The notes beneath the pieces are model-generated. The model was not told where the DNA came from, made no database searches, and saw only the letters and a program-made list of their open reading frames with translations. Both the position numbers and the translations under genes were made by a program. From the NCBI GenBank assembly GCA_000597885.1, contig CP004371.1, positions 310,001 through 374,000 of the forward strand: DNA of 64,000 nt, in the 5' to 3' direction. Position 1 is the stretch's first letter. Each line of letters begins with the position of its first letter. Below, piece after piece: positions 1 through 8,614 of this stretch. The DNA is from Flammeovirgaceae bacterium 311 (GTDB lineage: Bacteria; Bacteroidota; Bacteroidia; Cytophagales; Cyclobacteriaceae).

Positions 1-1
1 G

Positions 2-1021
2 GAAGGGGTGGAGCTGATGAATTACTCACCCCTTATCTATGCTTTCGAGGAAGAAAACATTGCCCTTACCGGCGAGGGTGTGCTCGACGGACAGGCAGAT
101 GAGACTAACTGGTGGCCCTGGAAAGGACAGGCAAGGTACGGCTGGAAGCAGGGCATGCCACACCAGAACGAGGAGGCTAACAGGGCTTCGCTCTTTGAGA
201 TGGCCGAAAAGGGTGTTGCTGTAGAAGAGCGTAAGTTTGGAACCGGTCATTATCTGCGCCCACAGTTTGTACAGCCTTACCGTTGCAACAATGTGCTGAT
301 AGAAGGAGTGACCATCGTTAACTCGCCTATGTGGATCCTTAATCCTGTGCTGTGCAACAACGTTACCATACAAGGGGTAACGGTGGAGAGCCAGGGGCCT
401 AACTCCGACGGCTGCGATCCGGAATCCTGCAAAAATGTGCTCATCAAAGAGTGCTTTTTTAATACCGGCGATGATTGCATTGCCATCAAATCAGGTCGTA
501 ATGCTGATGGACGTCGCATCAATGTACCCAGCGAAAACATCATTATCCAAAACTGTTCCATGGCCAACGGGCATGGCGGGGTGGTAATTGGTAGTGAAAT
601 ATCTGGCGGTGCTCGTAACATATGGGCTGAAAACTGCAAAATGAACTCTCCCGAGCTTGACAGGGCGCTGCGCATCAAAACCAGCTCCATGCGGGGTGGT
701 GTGGTAGAGAACGTTTACCTGCGTAACATAGAAGTAGGTCAGGTGGCAGAGCAGGTGATCCGGGTCAATATGTTTTACGAAGACTCCGGCGCCTACATAC
801 CTACTGTTCGGAACATTGAAGTTTTGAACATGACGGTGGAGAACGGCGGTAAAGTAGGGGTGCTGCTGGAGGGATATGAGCAATCACCTGTTACCGGAGT
901 CCGTCTGGAAAATGTAACCATCAAAAATGTAACAGTGCCTTACAAATTCTCTAATGTTAAAAATATTGATTTTGAGGAGGTAACCATTAATGGTGAGCAG
1001 GTTACTCCTGAAATAAACTAG
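2..1021 (+). CDS. Glycoside hydrolase family 28 (polygalacturonase-like), 5' truncated
   Basis: This right-handed beta-helix hydrolase would cleave galacturonosyl (or rhamnogalacturonan) linkages of pectin, probably in the periplasm. The frame is open to the first base of the window and already reads E-G-V-E-L before a possible GTG at 8, so the real start and signal peptide lie upstream; about 339 residues are visible. GH28 landmarks are present: SDGCDPESCKN with the first acidic residue, NTGDDCIAIKSGR with the paired catalytic aspartates, GHGGVVIGSE with the conserved histidine, and RALRIKTS with the conserved R-x-K. The acetylesterase at 1099 follows on the same strand, which suggests a pectin-degradation transcription unit. 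Family assignment is firm. The exact substrate (homogalacturonan or rhamnogalacturonan) cannot be read from the sequence. Confidence 0.93.
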   Translation, partial: EGVELMNYSPLIYAFEEENIALTGEGVLDGQADETNWWPWKGQARYGWKQGMPHQNEEANRASLFEMAEKGVAVEERKFGTGHYLRPQFVQPYRCNNVLIEGVTIVNSPMWILNPVLCNNVTIQGVTVESQGPNSDGCDPESCKNVLIKECFFNTGDDCIAIKSGRNADGRRINVPSENIIIQNCSMANGHGGVVIGSEISGGARNIWAENCKMNSPELDRALRIKTSSMRGGVVENVYLRNIEVGQVAEQVIRVNMFYEDSGAYIPTVRNIEVLNMTVENGGKVGVLLEGYEQSPVTGVRLENVTIKNVTVPYKFSNVKNIDFEEVTINGEQVTPEIN

Positions 1022-1098
1022 TTCTTTGGCAGCAAACTTAAACCTCCGTAGGTATAAAATCTTCGGCGGGTTGACTTTACCAACAGAAAAGCAGACTT

Positions 1099-1863
1099 AT
1101 GAAATTAGGCATTATCAAATTATCAGTCCTTATCACCAGCGTGCTGTTGCTGGCATTTCAGCCAGCGGGTAAAAAGCCGATAAAAGTATACTTGATTGGT
1201 GACTCAACCATGTCGATAAAAGACACAAGAAAATATCCTGAAACAGGCTGGGGCATGCCTTTCGCCCATTTTTTTGATGAGAAGGTTGCAGTAGATAACC
1301 GGGCCAAAAACGGACGCAGTACCAAAACGTTCCTTTCTGAAAACTTATGGCAGCCGGTGCTGAACCAGCTGAAAGAAGGCGACTGGGTGTTCATCCAGTT
1401 TGGCCATAATGATGAGTCGCCGGAGAAAGTAGGCCGTTACACCACTCCCACTGAGTACAAAACGAACTTAACCCGCTACATCACCGAAAGCAGGAGCAAG
1501 GGGGCAAACCCGGTACTGCTCACGCCCGTAGCCCGCAGAAGCTTTGATGCCTCTGGAAAGATTCAGGAAACCCATGGAGAATACTCTGATCTGGCCCGTG
1601 CCGTAGCCCGGGAGCAGCAGGTGCCACTCATCGATATGGATAAAAAGACACAGCAATTACTGCAGGAGTTTGGGCCGGAGCATTCAAAACTGCTTTTCCT
1701 CCAGCTAAAGCCTGGAGAGCATCCTAATTATCCAAATGGTGTAGATGATAATACCCACTTCAGCGAATTAGGTGCACGCCTGGTAGCTCAGCTGGTGCTG
1801 GCTGAGGTAAAGGCACAAAACCTGCCCCTGGCAGAGCGCATATATAAACCAGATCCAAAATAA
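1099..1863 (+). CDS. Rhamnogalacturonan acetylesterase-like SGNH/GDSL hydrolase (CE12-like)
   Basis: A secreted esterase expected to remove acetyl groups from rhamnogalacturonan, opening the backbone to the neighbouring GH28 enzyme. Residues 1-24 form a signal peptide (MKLGIIKLSVLITSVLLLAF...). Block I is IGDSTMS (nucleophile Ser, about residues 33-39), followed by GWGMPFAHFF. Block III is FGHNDES, and the C-terminal block DDNTHFSELGA carries the catalytic Asp and His. The GDSTM and GHND spellings are typical of YesT/RhgT-type CE12 enzymes. Length (254 aa) fits the family. It sits 78 bp after the GH28 gene and 7 bp before the next gene, so the three are probably cotranscribed. Confidence 0.9.
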   Translation: MKLGIIKLSVLITSVLLLAFQPAGKKPIKVYLIGDSTMSIKDTRKYPETGWGMPFAHFFDEKVAVDNRAKNGRSTKTFLSENLWQPVLNQLKEGDWVFIQFGHNDESPEKVGRYTTPTEYKTNLTRYITESRSKGANPVLLTPVARRSFDASGKIQETHGEYSDLARAVAREQQVPLIDMDKKTQQLLQEFGPEHSKLLFLQLKPGEHPNYPNGVDDNTHFSELGARLVAQLVLAEVKAQNLPLAERIYKPDPK

Positions 1864-1870
1864 GTTTTGT

Positions 1871-2539
1871 ATGCGGGTAATTTCCATCAAGCAGGTGGCA
1901 ATAGCCGTGCTAAGCCTATCACTTTATGCTGCCTGTACCACTACAAAAACAGAAATCTGGAAGCTCAACAGGCTGGAATTGATAGGCGGTCATAAGACAA
2001 CAGTGTGGGGAAACCCCTCCATCATCAATACTGAGGAGGGCGGGCAGGCGATTGAGTTTGATGGAATAGATGATGGCTTACTCCTGGAAACAAACCCCTT
2101 AGCGGGCGCTGACAGATTTACCATAGAAGTTATATACAAGCCTTATCCAGGCTACCCCCAAAACCGCGAGCAGCGATTCCTCCATATTCAGGATCCTCAG
2201 AATGACAATCGCCGCATCCTGATGGAGCTGCGGCTGAACGATCGTGATCAGTGGTACCCCGACCTGTTTATCCGTACCGACAGTGCTTCACTCACCCTTA
2301 TTGATTCCACAAAAACCTTTCCGGTAGGAGCATGGGCACGCTTACGTCTTATCTATCAGGAGGGGCAGCTGAAAGGCTATGTAAACGGTGAGGAAGTTTT
2401 ATCCGGAGAAATACAATACATGCCCATCAGTCCCGCAGCCAAAACTTCCATAGGAGTTCGAATGAATCAGGTGTCCTGGTTCAGAGGAGCAATCCAATCA
2501 GTCAGTATTACAAACCAGGCGCTGGAGCCTTCTCCTTGA
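1871..2539 (+). CDS. LamG/concanavalin A-like lipoprotein
   Basis: A 222-residue protein with a lipoprotein signal (hydrophobic stretch ending L-Y-A-A-C at about residue 21), so it is probably anchored in a membrane facing the periplasm or surface. The body has the pattern of a LamG/Laminin_G_3 jelly-roll: IEFDGIDDGLLLETNPL near the start, FTIEVIYKPYP, then GAWARLRLIYQEGQLKGYVNGEEV and a final SIGVRMNQVSWFRGAIQSVSI strand. Such domains bind or process glycans, but no catalytic residues can be identified. It starts 7 bp after the acetylesterase stop and probably belongs to the same pectin unit. Function is inferred from fold and neighbours only. Confidence 0.75.
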   Translation: MRVISIKQVAIAVLSLSLYAACTTTKTEIWKLNRLELIGGHKTTVWGNPSIINTEEGGQAIEFDGIDDGLLLETNPLAGADRFTIEVIYKPYPGYPQNREQRFLHIQDPQNDNRRILMELRLNDRDQWYPDLFIRTDSASLTLIDSTKTFPVGAWARLRLIYQEGQLKGYVNGEEVLSGEIQYMPISPAAKTSIGVRMNQVSWFRGAIQSVSITNQALEPSP

Positions 2540-2618
2540 ATAAAATTTTTGTATTGTTCAATTTCTTAATTAGTCTGCAATTTTATGTTGTATGACGGAA
2601 GCGCTTCATGATAAATAG

Positions 2619-4802
2619 TCATACCAGCTTAAATCCTTCCTTCAGAACAGGCAGTGTTCTTATGCGTTTACCCGTAGCGGCTGCTAAGGCATTGGTGAGG
2701 GCTGGTGCAATGGAAGGAACTGCTGTTTCCCCGGCTCCACCAGGGGCTTCCTGGCTGGGGATTAGGATGATTTCGAAGGGTGGCATTTCACCCATCCGCA
2801 TTACATCAAAATCAAAGTAAGACTGCTGCACGACTGCTCCCTGGTTTACCGTTACTTCCTCCTTGATCGCTGCGCTTAAGCCCCATACCAGGCTACCTTC
2901 TATTTGTGCCTTCAGGCCATCCGGATCTATAATGGTGCCGCAATCCAGCACGCAAACTGCCTTGTGTATCTGCAGGGTATTCTCGGGGCTGATGCTGATC
3001 TCGAAAGCATGGGCAGCATAGGCCTGTGCATGGGTGTAGTTGCAGCAGGCGATGCCTTTATAGTGCCCATCAGCAGACTTTTGCGACCAGCCAATTGCTT
3101 CAGCGCATTTTTGCAGCACTGTCTCAAGCCGTTTGGGGTTGAAAGCATCTTTGATCGGCCCATCGGGCATAGGTTGCTTCAGGATGTTAAGCCGGAACTG
3201 TATAGGATCTATTCCTTGCTGCTGCGCCAGCTCATCTATAAAGCTTTCGATCACAAATACATTATGATGATAGGAGATGGAGCGCCAGGAGCCAATGGGA
3301 AGGGGTGAAGCTACCGGGTAAAAAGCACTGCTATAGCTTTGTGTAGGGTAATAAAGATCTCCCATGGCTCCACCAAACCCATCATGCACGCCTGATATGT
3401 TTTTGTCGGGCCAGGTGGTAATGGATTGCTGGTGTGTCCAGTCTTTTATGCTGTTCCTGTCTGCCACTGCCGAAATTTCATGATAACTCGCAGGCCGGTA
3501 AAAGTCCATTCGTGTATCATCAGCTCGGCTGAAGAACACCTTCACAGGTTTGTTCAGCGCTTTTGCCAACTGCATGGCCTCTGCTGCATTATCCAGTTTT
3601 TCTTTGCGGCCAAAAGCACCACCCATTTGCAGCAGGTTTACAAATAGGGCCTCCTTTTCTATCCCAAAGGCTTTAGGTAAATGATCAGCAATCAGTCCAG
3701 GGGCCTGAAAACCACCCCAAAGGTCCCATTTCCCATCCTTGTGTTGTGCAGTGCAGCATACAGGTTCCATGGCAGCATGGGCCAGGTATGGCAATTCATA
3801 ACGTGCAGTATAGGCTTTCGAATTGTTGAGCGGCTGAAAAGATTCAGCCTTTCCCTCAGCATTATACATATCAGTTGGCTGGGTAGTGGAAATAGCCTCT
3901 TTCAGCTGCTGGTATAAACTTTCAGTATTGGTAGCACCATGAGGCCCCAGCTCCCATTCTACTTTAAGCAGTTGCTGGCCGCGCAAGGCTAGCCAGCTGT
4001 TATTTGCTACAATGGCCAGGCCGTTTCTATTGTCAATACCACCACCCATTGCCTGAACAGGCACTACCTGCAGGCTGTTGTCAAATTCTTTCAGGGCCGT
4101 ATCATCCCAGCTTTTTACCTTGCCATTGGATACCGGGCAGCGTACAACAGTGGCATATAACATGCCAGGCAGTTTCACATCAAAACTATAGATGGTTTTG
4201 CCGGTAAGGGTTTGTTTGATATTCAGCTTTTTCTGTCCCTTCCCAAGCAACTTAAAATCTTTTGGATCTTTCAGCACCGGATTCTGTGGAACGGGCATAC
4301 TGCTGGCCTTGTCGATCAGCTTACTGTAAGGCACTGATTTGCCTGATCCCGGATGAACGATGGTGCTGTTTTCAGCTTTACATTCTTCCGCAGGAACATT
4401 CCAGTCTGCAGCGGCAGCAGCAATCAGCATGATTCGGGCGGTAGCCCCTGCTGTGCGTAAGGGTAACCAGCCGGTGCGCACACTCATACTACCCCAGGTA
4501 TTATAATCACCGCCTGATGTTGGGTTGTAGGGCAGGTTTTCGATCACTACATCATCCGGATTTACCTCCAGTTCTTCTGCTAGTATCAGAGGCAAAGAGC
4601 GATTAACGCTTTGTCCCATTTCCTGCTTCATTACATAGAGCACTACCTTGCCATCGTCGCATAACTTGATGAGAGGGTGGGGCTCAAAACAGCTGGGGAG
4701 TGTCTCTTCCAGTCCCAGCATGGCTTTTACCGGCACCAGTTCTGCCAGCAGCCAGCCCGAAGCCACCAGGGAGGAAATCTTCAAAAAGTTTCTTCTGTTC
4801 AT
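2619..4802 (-). CDS. Molybdopterin-binding subunit of an isoquinoline 1-oxidoreductase-like molybdenum hydroxylase
   Basis: Large catalytic subunit of a xanthine-oxidase-family dehydrogenase that hydroxylates an aldehyde or N-heterocycle. Residues 1-28 look like a Tat signal (RRNFLK followed by a hydrophobic segment), implying export of the folded cofactor-loaded protein. Molybdopterin motifs include GGAFGRKEKLD at about residue 391 and GGAGETAVPS at about residue 690, whose Glu is the expected catalytic base. At 727 aa it has the length of the IorB type, which lacks the FAD domain. It starts 1 bp after the stop of the 2Fe-2S subunit. The xdhC and mocA-like genes needed for its cofactor lie divergently upstream. 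The substrate is unknown. Confidence 0.88.
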   Translation of the reverse strand: MNRRNFLKISSLVASGWLLAELVPVKAMLGLEETLPSCFEPHPLIKLCDDGKVVLYVMKQEMGQSVNRSLPLILAEELEVNPDDVVIENLPYNPTSGGDYNTWGSMSVRTGWLPLRTAGATARIMLIAAAAADWNVPAEECKAENSTIVHPGSGKSVPYSKLIDKASSMPVPQNPVLKDPKDFKLLGKGQKKLNIKQTLTGKTIYSFDVKLPGMLYATVVRCPVSNGKVKSWDDTALKEFDNSLQVVPVQAMGGGIDNRNGLAIVANNSWLALRGQQLLKVEWELGPHGATNTESLYQQLKEAISTTQPTDMYNAEGKAESFQPLNNSKAYTARYELPYLAHAAMEPVCCTAQHKDGKWDLWGGFQAPGLIADHLPKAFGIEKEALFVNLLQMGGAFGRKEKLDNAAEAMQLAKALNKPVKVFFSRADDTRMDFYRPASYHEISAVADRNSIKDWTHQQSITTWPDKNISGVHDGFGGAMGDLYYPTQSYSSAFYPVASPLPIGSWRSISYHHNVFVIESFIDELAQQQGIDPIQFRLNILKQPMPDGPIKDAFNPKRLETVLQKCAEAIGWSQKSADGHYKGIACCNYTHAQAYAAHAFEISISPENTLQIHKAVCVLDCGTIIDPDGLKAQIEGSLVWGLSAAIKEEVTVNQGAVVQQSYFDFDVMRMGEMPPFEIILIPSQEAPGGAGETAVPSIAPALTNALAAATGKRIRTLPVLKEGFKLV

Positions 4803-4803
4803 C

Positions 4804-5277
4804 CTAGCGCCTGGTTAAACTATTTAATTCTGCTGCTTTATGGATGGCCTGGCGGATGCGGTAGTAGGTGCCGCAACGGCAGATGATTTGTGACATCACG
4901 GCATCTATCTGTTCATCAGTTGGCTCTGGGTGTTCTTTAAGTAAGGCCGTAGCGGCCATCATCTGTCCGGACTGGCAGTAGCCACACTGTGGCACGTTTA
5001 GCTCTATCCATGCCTGCTGCACCGGGTGTGTGGCATCTTCAGATAAACCCTCTACCGTTGTTACTTTCTTCCCTTCACAAAAAGAAGCATTCAGCAGGCA
5101 GGATCTGTAGGCTTGTCCATCCACCTGTACCGTACAGGCACCGCAGGCTCCTACACCACAACCATACTTGGTGCCGGTATATTGAAGCTCATCTCTCAGG
5201 ATCCACAGCAGAGGCATGGCAGCAGGCACCTCTATTTTGTGGCTTTTCCCGTTTATCGATAATGTGTAGGTAGGCAT
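4804..5277 (-). CDS. (2Fe-2S)-binding subunit of molybdenum hydroxylase (IorA-like)
   Basis: Small electron-transfer subunit carrying two 2Fe-2S clusters. The plant-ferredoxin-like domain has [15 protein letters not shown], and the helical C-terminal domain has [10 protein letters not shown] and [12 protein letters not shown] placed the start at the ATG whose product begins [11 protein letters not shown], because the ferredoxin fold begins there; a start 36 bp further upstream is possible but adds a non-conserved tail. The product is 157 aa, normal for the family. No Tat signal is visible, so it probably travels out bound to the Tat-tagged large subunit encoded 1 bp downstream. No FAD subunit gene is adjacent, as is usual for the isoquinoline-oxidoreductase type. 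Confidence 0.92.
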   Translation of the reverse strand: MPTYTLSINGKSHKIEVPAAMPLLWILRDELQYTGTKYGCGVGACGACTVQVDGQAYRSCLLNASFCEGKKVTTVEGLSEDATHPVQQAWIELNVPQCGYCQSGQMMAATALLKEHPEPTDEQIDAVMSQIICRCGTYYRIRQAIHKAAELNSLTRR

Positions 5278-5652
5278 GTTGAATGATGGTTTAGGACAGG
5301 GGTATAAGTGCAATGAAAGTTAGCCGTTTATTAAATCTGCTGCTTCTGCAACAGCAATAAGTCTGCTCCGGAATAGTTTATTGATTCAGTAAGCATTAAA
5401 TTATATTCCTGTGGTTTTCTTCAGGCTGGCATTAAATCTCTATCGGGTTGTGTTAAATTACAAGAAGAAGGTGATTTTGGTTTCCATCACCAAAAAGATT
5501 AAATAAATATGCACCACAGGCCAAATTTGAGCTGCTTCAGGTATTAAAAACATTTATTTTCGTTTTTAGTAGAAACTAAAGAGTGAAAGCATTTATACTG
5601 CAAAAGTAGGCCGCTTATACGGGAGGGTGCTGCAGATGAATACTTCAAATTC
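5278..5652. other. Divergent intergenic region between molybdenum hydroxylase and xdhC
   Basis: This AT-rich gap must hold the promoters for both divergent units. The only clear structure is an inverted repeat GGTGAT / ATCACC at 5470-5475 and 5486-5491 with a 10-nt loop, which could be an operator or a small hairpin. No open frame with coding character was seen. Confidence 0.5.
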
Positions 5653-6780
5653 ATGAAAGAATCAAAACAGATCATCGATACTTATATAGATTACCTGCAG
5701 CGGGGCAAATATGCTGCATTAGCCACCGTTGTGCGGGTTGAAGGTTCGGCCTATCGCAGGCCCGGTGCCCGGATGCTCATCATGGAAGATGGCAAATGGC
5801 AGGGATCTATCAGCGGAGGCTGCCTGGAAGGCGATGCCCTAAAAAAAGCCAGGCAATTGATGAAGGGAAACAGCCCGGAAATACTCACCTACGATACCAC
5901 AGAAAAAGGAGCTCATGCGCTTTACTTGGGCCTTGGCTGCCATGGTAAAATAGAGATACTGCTCGAGCCCCTGCATACTGATAGTGCCGAAAACCCCCTG
6001 CTGCGCCTGAAGGAGTATTTTGAAAAGGAACGGGAAGGAGTGATGGCCACCGTTTTCAATAGCAACAGGCTACCCTTGGGTACACGTTATCTTTACTACG
6101 AAAGCGAACCACTAGCGCCTGCCTGGCAGGTGTATGCCGATGGTTTTGCCAAAGCACTGGCATTAGGAAAATCAACCAATTACTTGTTTGAACAGGAGGG
6201 GGACGAGCACACCGAGATCTTCTTTGAATATCTATACCCGGGTTTTGAGCTTCATGTATTTGGCGCAGGCATGGATGTGGTACCCATCAGTGAATTTGCG
6301 AAGATCCTGGGCTGGAAAGTAATGGTTTATGATAACTGTGTGGCCCACCTGGCACCGGCACGTATTCCAAAAGCGGATGCACTGCTTCACATTGATTTTT
6401 GCAATGCATCTCAGAATTTTGAACCCGGCAGGTATTCGGCTGGCCTGGTAATGTCGCATAACTATAAGTTTGATGCAAATGCACTACAGTTTCTGCTCGA
6501 TAAACCAGTTCCCTATGTTGGGCTGATGGGCCCCCGGGCAAGGTTTGAGAGAATGGAAGGAGAATTTCCTGAACTGGCCGCTTACACATCAAGCAACAGG
6601 CTGTTTAGTCCTATTGGGCTGGATATTGGAGCAGAAAATCCGGAAGAAATTGCCCTGGCTATTGTCAGCGAGATTAAAGCTTTTTTTGCAGGCAGAAGCG
6701 GGAACAGCCTGCGGGACAGAGATCAGCCTATCAACGAGCGTCAGAAAACAATTAGCATCAAGCTTACAGCACTCTCATGA
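5653..6780 (+). CDS. xdhC: XdhC/CoxI family molybdenum cofactor insertion protein
   Basis: XdhC-type proteins bind molybdenum cofactor, promote its sulfuration and hand it to xanthine-oxidase-family enzymes. The N-terminal XdhC/CoxI domain (about residues 10-80) has VVRVEGSAYRRPGARMLI and SISGGCLEGD. The C-terminal half is a Rossmann-like XdhC_C domain starting with LHVFGAGMD at about residue 199 and ending with PYVGLMGPRARFERM. At 375 aa it is a full two-domain form. Its stop overlaps the start of the mocA-like gene by 4 bp (ATGA), implying translational coupling. The divergent hydroxylase genes at 2619-5277 are the obvious client. Confidence 0.92.
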   Translation: MKESKQIIDTYIDYLQRGKYAALATVVRVEGSAYRRPGARMLIMEDGKWQGSISGGCLEGDALKKARQLMKGNSPEILTYDTTEKGAHALYLGLGCHGKIEILLEPLHTDSAENPLLRLKEYFEKEREGVMATVFNSNRLPLGTRYLYYESEPLAPAWQVYADGFAKALALGKSTNYLFEQEGDEHTEIFFEYLYPGFELHVFGAGMDVVPISEFAKILGWKVMVYDNCVAHLAPARIPKADALLHIDFCNASQNFEPGRYSAGLVMSHNYKFDANALQFLLDKPVPYVGLMGPRARFERMEGEFPELAAYTSSNRLFSPIGLDIGAENPEEIALAIVSEIKAFFAGRSGNSLRDRDQPINERQKTISIKLTALS

Positions 6781-7361
6781 AAGTGTGCGCCTTGTTGCTG
6801 GCAGCGGGTGCATCCAGCAGGCTGGGTAGGCCCAAGCAGCTACTGGAAAAAGAGGGTAGAAGTCTGCTGCAGCTAAGCATCGAAACAGCTCTTGTTGCTG
6901 AACTTGACCCTGTATTTGTAGTTTTAGGCGCCCGTGAGGCAGAAATAAGGGCGCAGATCAGGCAGCAGCCAGTGCAGCTCATTTATAATCCAGACTGGCA
7001 GGAGGGCATTGGCAGCAGCATCCGTGAAGGTATAAAACACATCATGGAGGCAGGCAGTTACAGTGCGGTAGTCATCATGCTTTGCGATCAGCTACTCATT
7101 TCAGCTGCACATCTGCAAAGCCTTGTAAAAGCTTATCAGCAGCAGCAAATTCCAGTAGTGGCCACATCTTACCAGGACCAGGCAGGGGTGCCTGCTCTTT
7201 TCGATCAATCCTTTTTTCCGCATCTTAAACAGCTGTCAGGCGATACAGGTGCCCGCAAACTCATTAGCCAGCACAGAGATAAGGTACAGCTCATACAATA
7301 TGAAGCAGCCGGAGTAGATATTGATACTGCGGAAGATGCATTGCGTGCAGGTTTAACCTAA
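6777..7361 (+). CDS. MobA/MocA-like molybdenum cofactor nucleotidyltransferase
   Basis: Predicted NTP:molybdopterin nucleotidyltransferase, probably a cytidylyltransferase making the dinucleotide form of the cofactor for the nearby hydroxylase. The N-terminal signature LLLAAGASSRLGRPKQLL (residues 7-24) is the nucleotide-binding loop of this family; MLCDQLL near residue 103 fits the metal-binding region, and GVDIDTAEDAL closes the domain. Length (194 aa) is normal. The start overlaps the xdhC stop by 4 bp. MocA rather than MobA is inferred from the pairing with a xanthine-oxidase-type enzyme, since members of that family with exported large subunits commonly use the CMP form. Confidence 0.87.
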   Translation: MKVCALLLAAGASSRLGRPKQLLEKEGRSLLQLSIETALVAELDPVFVVLGAREAEIRAQIRQQPVQLIYNPDWQEGIGSSIREGIKHIMEAGSYSAVVIMLCDQLLISAAHLQSLVKAYQQQQIPVVATSYQDQAGVPALFDQSFFPHLKQLSGDTGARKLISQHRDKVQLIQYEAAGVDIDTAEDALRAGLT

Positions 7362-7504
7362 TAGCTATATCATCAACCGGCCATGGGCTTAGTCATACTT
7401 AATCAGCGGGTGGCGCATTAGCCCGTTTATGTTCCTGATATAGCCAGATTTTAAAAAACTCTACCAAATAAGAAATGAAATGTTAAAATGCCATGCACAA
7501 AAAA

Positions 7505-7530
7505 GCGGTGCAGAGTAAACTCTACACCGC
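7505..7530 (-). terminator. Intrinsic terminator of the Cys-rich lipoprotein gene
   Basis: GCGGTG (7505-7510) pairs with CACCGC (7525-7530), with an inner AGAG/CTCT extension. On the minus strand the stem is followed by a run of T (A-run at about 7499-7504 on the plus strand). It lies 24 bp beyond the second stop codon at 7554, which suggests the transcription unit was built to end there rather than at 7674. Confidence 0.75.
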
Positions 7531-7553
7531 ACTCTATCAAGCATTAACTTTAT

Positions 7554-7673
7554 TTACTTACAATACGGGCAATCAGGAGCATTGCTGGTTTTGAGTTCGT
7601 TGTAATAAGTACAAACAGCTTTCACCTCGGGGTCATTAAGAGACTTGCCCTGCTGACACCTATACATCCAGGT
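7554..7673 (-). pseudogene. In-frame Cys-rich extension of the lipoprotein, cut off by a TAA
   Basis: Directly after the TAA at 7674-7676 the same frame continues for 39 codons to another TAA at 7554-7556. The extension contains four Cys (YRCQQGK, AVCTYYNE, DCPYCK) and looks like real protein. The part before the stop has two Cys in the matching C-terminal region, giving six in all, enough for three disulfides. An intrinsic terminator follows the second stop by 24 bp. I read this as a nonsense mutation, sequencing error or readthrough that shortens an original protein of about 231 residues. Confidence 0.65.
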
Positions 7674-8249
7674 TTAGCCACAATAAGCATCCAGCTGAGC
7701 ATCTGAAGTATAACTGTCGAAGGTGGCGGAACAGTTGGTGCTTCCCGTACCACCTGTGCCGCCGGTAGTACCTCCGCCACTGCCATTGCTGTCGCCAGTT
7801 CCCTCAGTTTTTTTGAAATAGACGTCCCAGTCATTTACAACACTTAGTAAAAGACCATCTTCTTCTACAGTAATTTCAGTTTCAGCATAGGTATAACTTT
7901 GCAGTACATTCTTTAGCTGAGCATTGCTCCAGCGTACATCCGACTGAATGATTTTACCTTTATACTTATTAGGCGCGGTCTTTTGCAGATCCTTGAAATA
8001 AAGATCACCAATGCTGAAGATAGACTGGTTCGTTCCCAGTTCATTTTTACCAAAGAAAGTTACCTTTCCATCTCCACTTTTGGCATCAATGGAGATTAGC
8101 ATGCCACCGAATGTTTCATAAATTCCCTCAATATTAAATTCCTCAACAAGTTCCTCAGCCTGAGTTAGTTCTTCTGAAAGCTTTTCGCAGGAAGACAGTG
8201 AAAATAACAAAAACGGTGCAAGTAAAATAAAGGAATAGATTTTTCTCAT
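7674..8249 (-). CDS. Lipoprotein of unknown function with Gly/Ser/Thr linker, probably truncated
   Basis: A 191-residue protein with a lipoprotein signal (FSLSSC, Cys at about residue 21), so it is exported and lipid-anchored. Residues about 40-145 form a soluble domain with no recognisable motif (IYETFGGMLISIDAKSGDGK, LYFKDLQKTAPNKYKGKI), perhaps a lipocalin-like beta fold, though this is only an impression. A flexible linker rich in Gly, Ser and Thr follows, then CSATFDSYTSDAQLDAYCG before the stop. The frame continues past that stop with four more Cys, so the native C-terminus probably lies at 7554. It is a single-gene unit with its own terminator. Confidence 0.75.
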   Translation of the reverse strand: MRKIYSFILLAPFLLFSLSSCEKLSEELTQAEELVEEFNIEGIYETFGGMLISIDAKSGDGKVTFFGKNELGTNQSIFSIGDLYFKDLQKTAPNKYKGKIIQSDVRWSNAQLKNVLQSYTYAETEITVEEDGLLLSVVNDWDVYFKKTEGTGDSNGSGGGTTGGTGGTGSTNCSATFDSYTSDAQLDAYCG

Positions 8250-8614
8250 TTAAATTATAATTTATTAATGACAAATATAGTTATGTCATTTTCAAAAACA
8301 ATAATTTCTAACGGTGAGTCTATAATTTATTTTTCTCTTTGTCTGTTATTCTTATAATCATTTTAGCCGTAAAATTATTTGTTTCTCTTGCCACCGGTGC
8401 CAATCAACAAGCGAATATCTACCTCATCAGCATTTAGGCAGATGGTAACAGGGAACAGCACAGGTTAATCAAGCGATAAATAGATTCCTCATCTATATCA
8501 ATGATCCTGCACCTGCTCACAGTGGTAGATTTTTTTTTTGGACCGGTACAAAGCAGGACAGCAATTTGATGATAAAGAAGTATACTGCCTGTCAGCATTG
8601 AAACAGAGTTTACT
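8250..8614. other. Intergenic region upstream of the sialate O-acetylesterase-like gene
   Basis: An AT-rich divergent gap. A candidate operator (CCGGTACA-AA-GCAGGACA, 8543-8560) resembles the direct repeats found at the rhamnose genes. Nothing else is recognisable and there is no credible small gene. Confidence 0.4.
8543..8560 (+). promoter_or_regulatory. Candidate GntR-type direct-repeat operator (weak copy)
   Basis: The sequence CCGGTACA AA GCAGGACA matches the ACAGGACA-N2-ACAGGACA pattern seen upstream of the permease gene: the second half matches in 7 of 8 positions, the first half only loosely. It lies 55 bp before the esterase start and is oriented as the other sites are relative to their genes. 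A chance match cannot be excluded. Confidence 0.3.
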
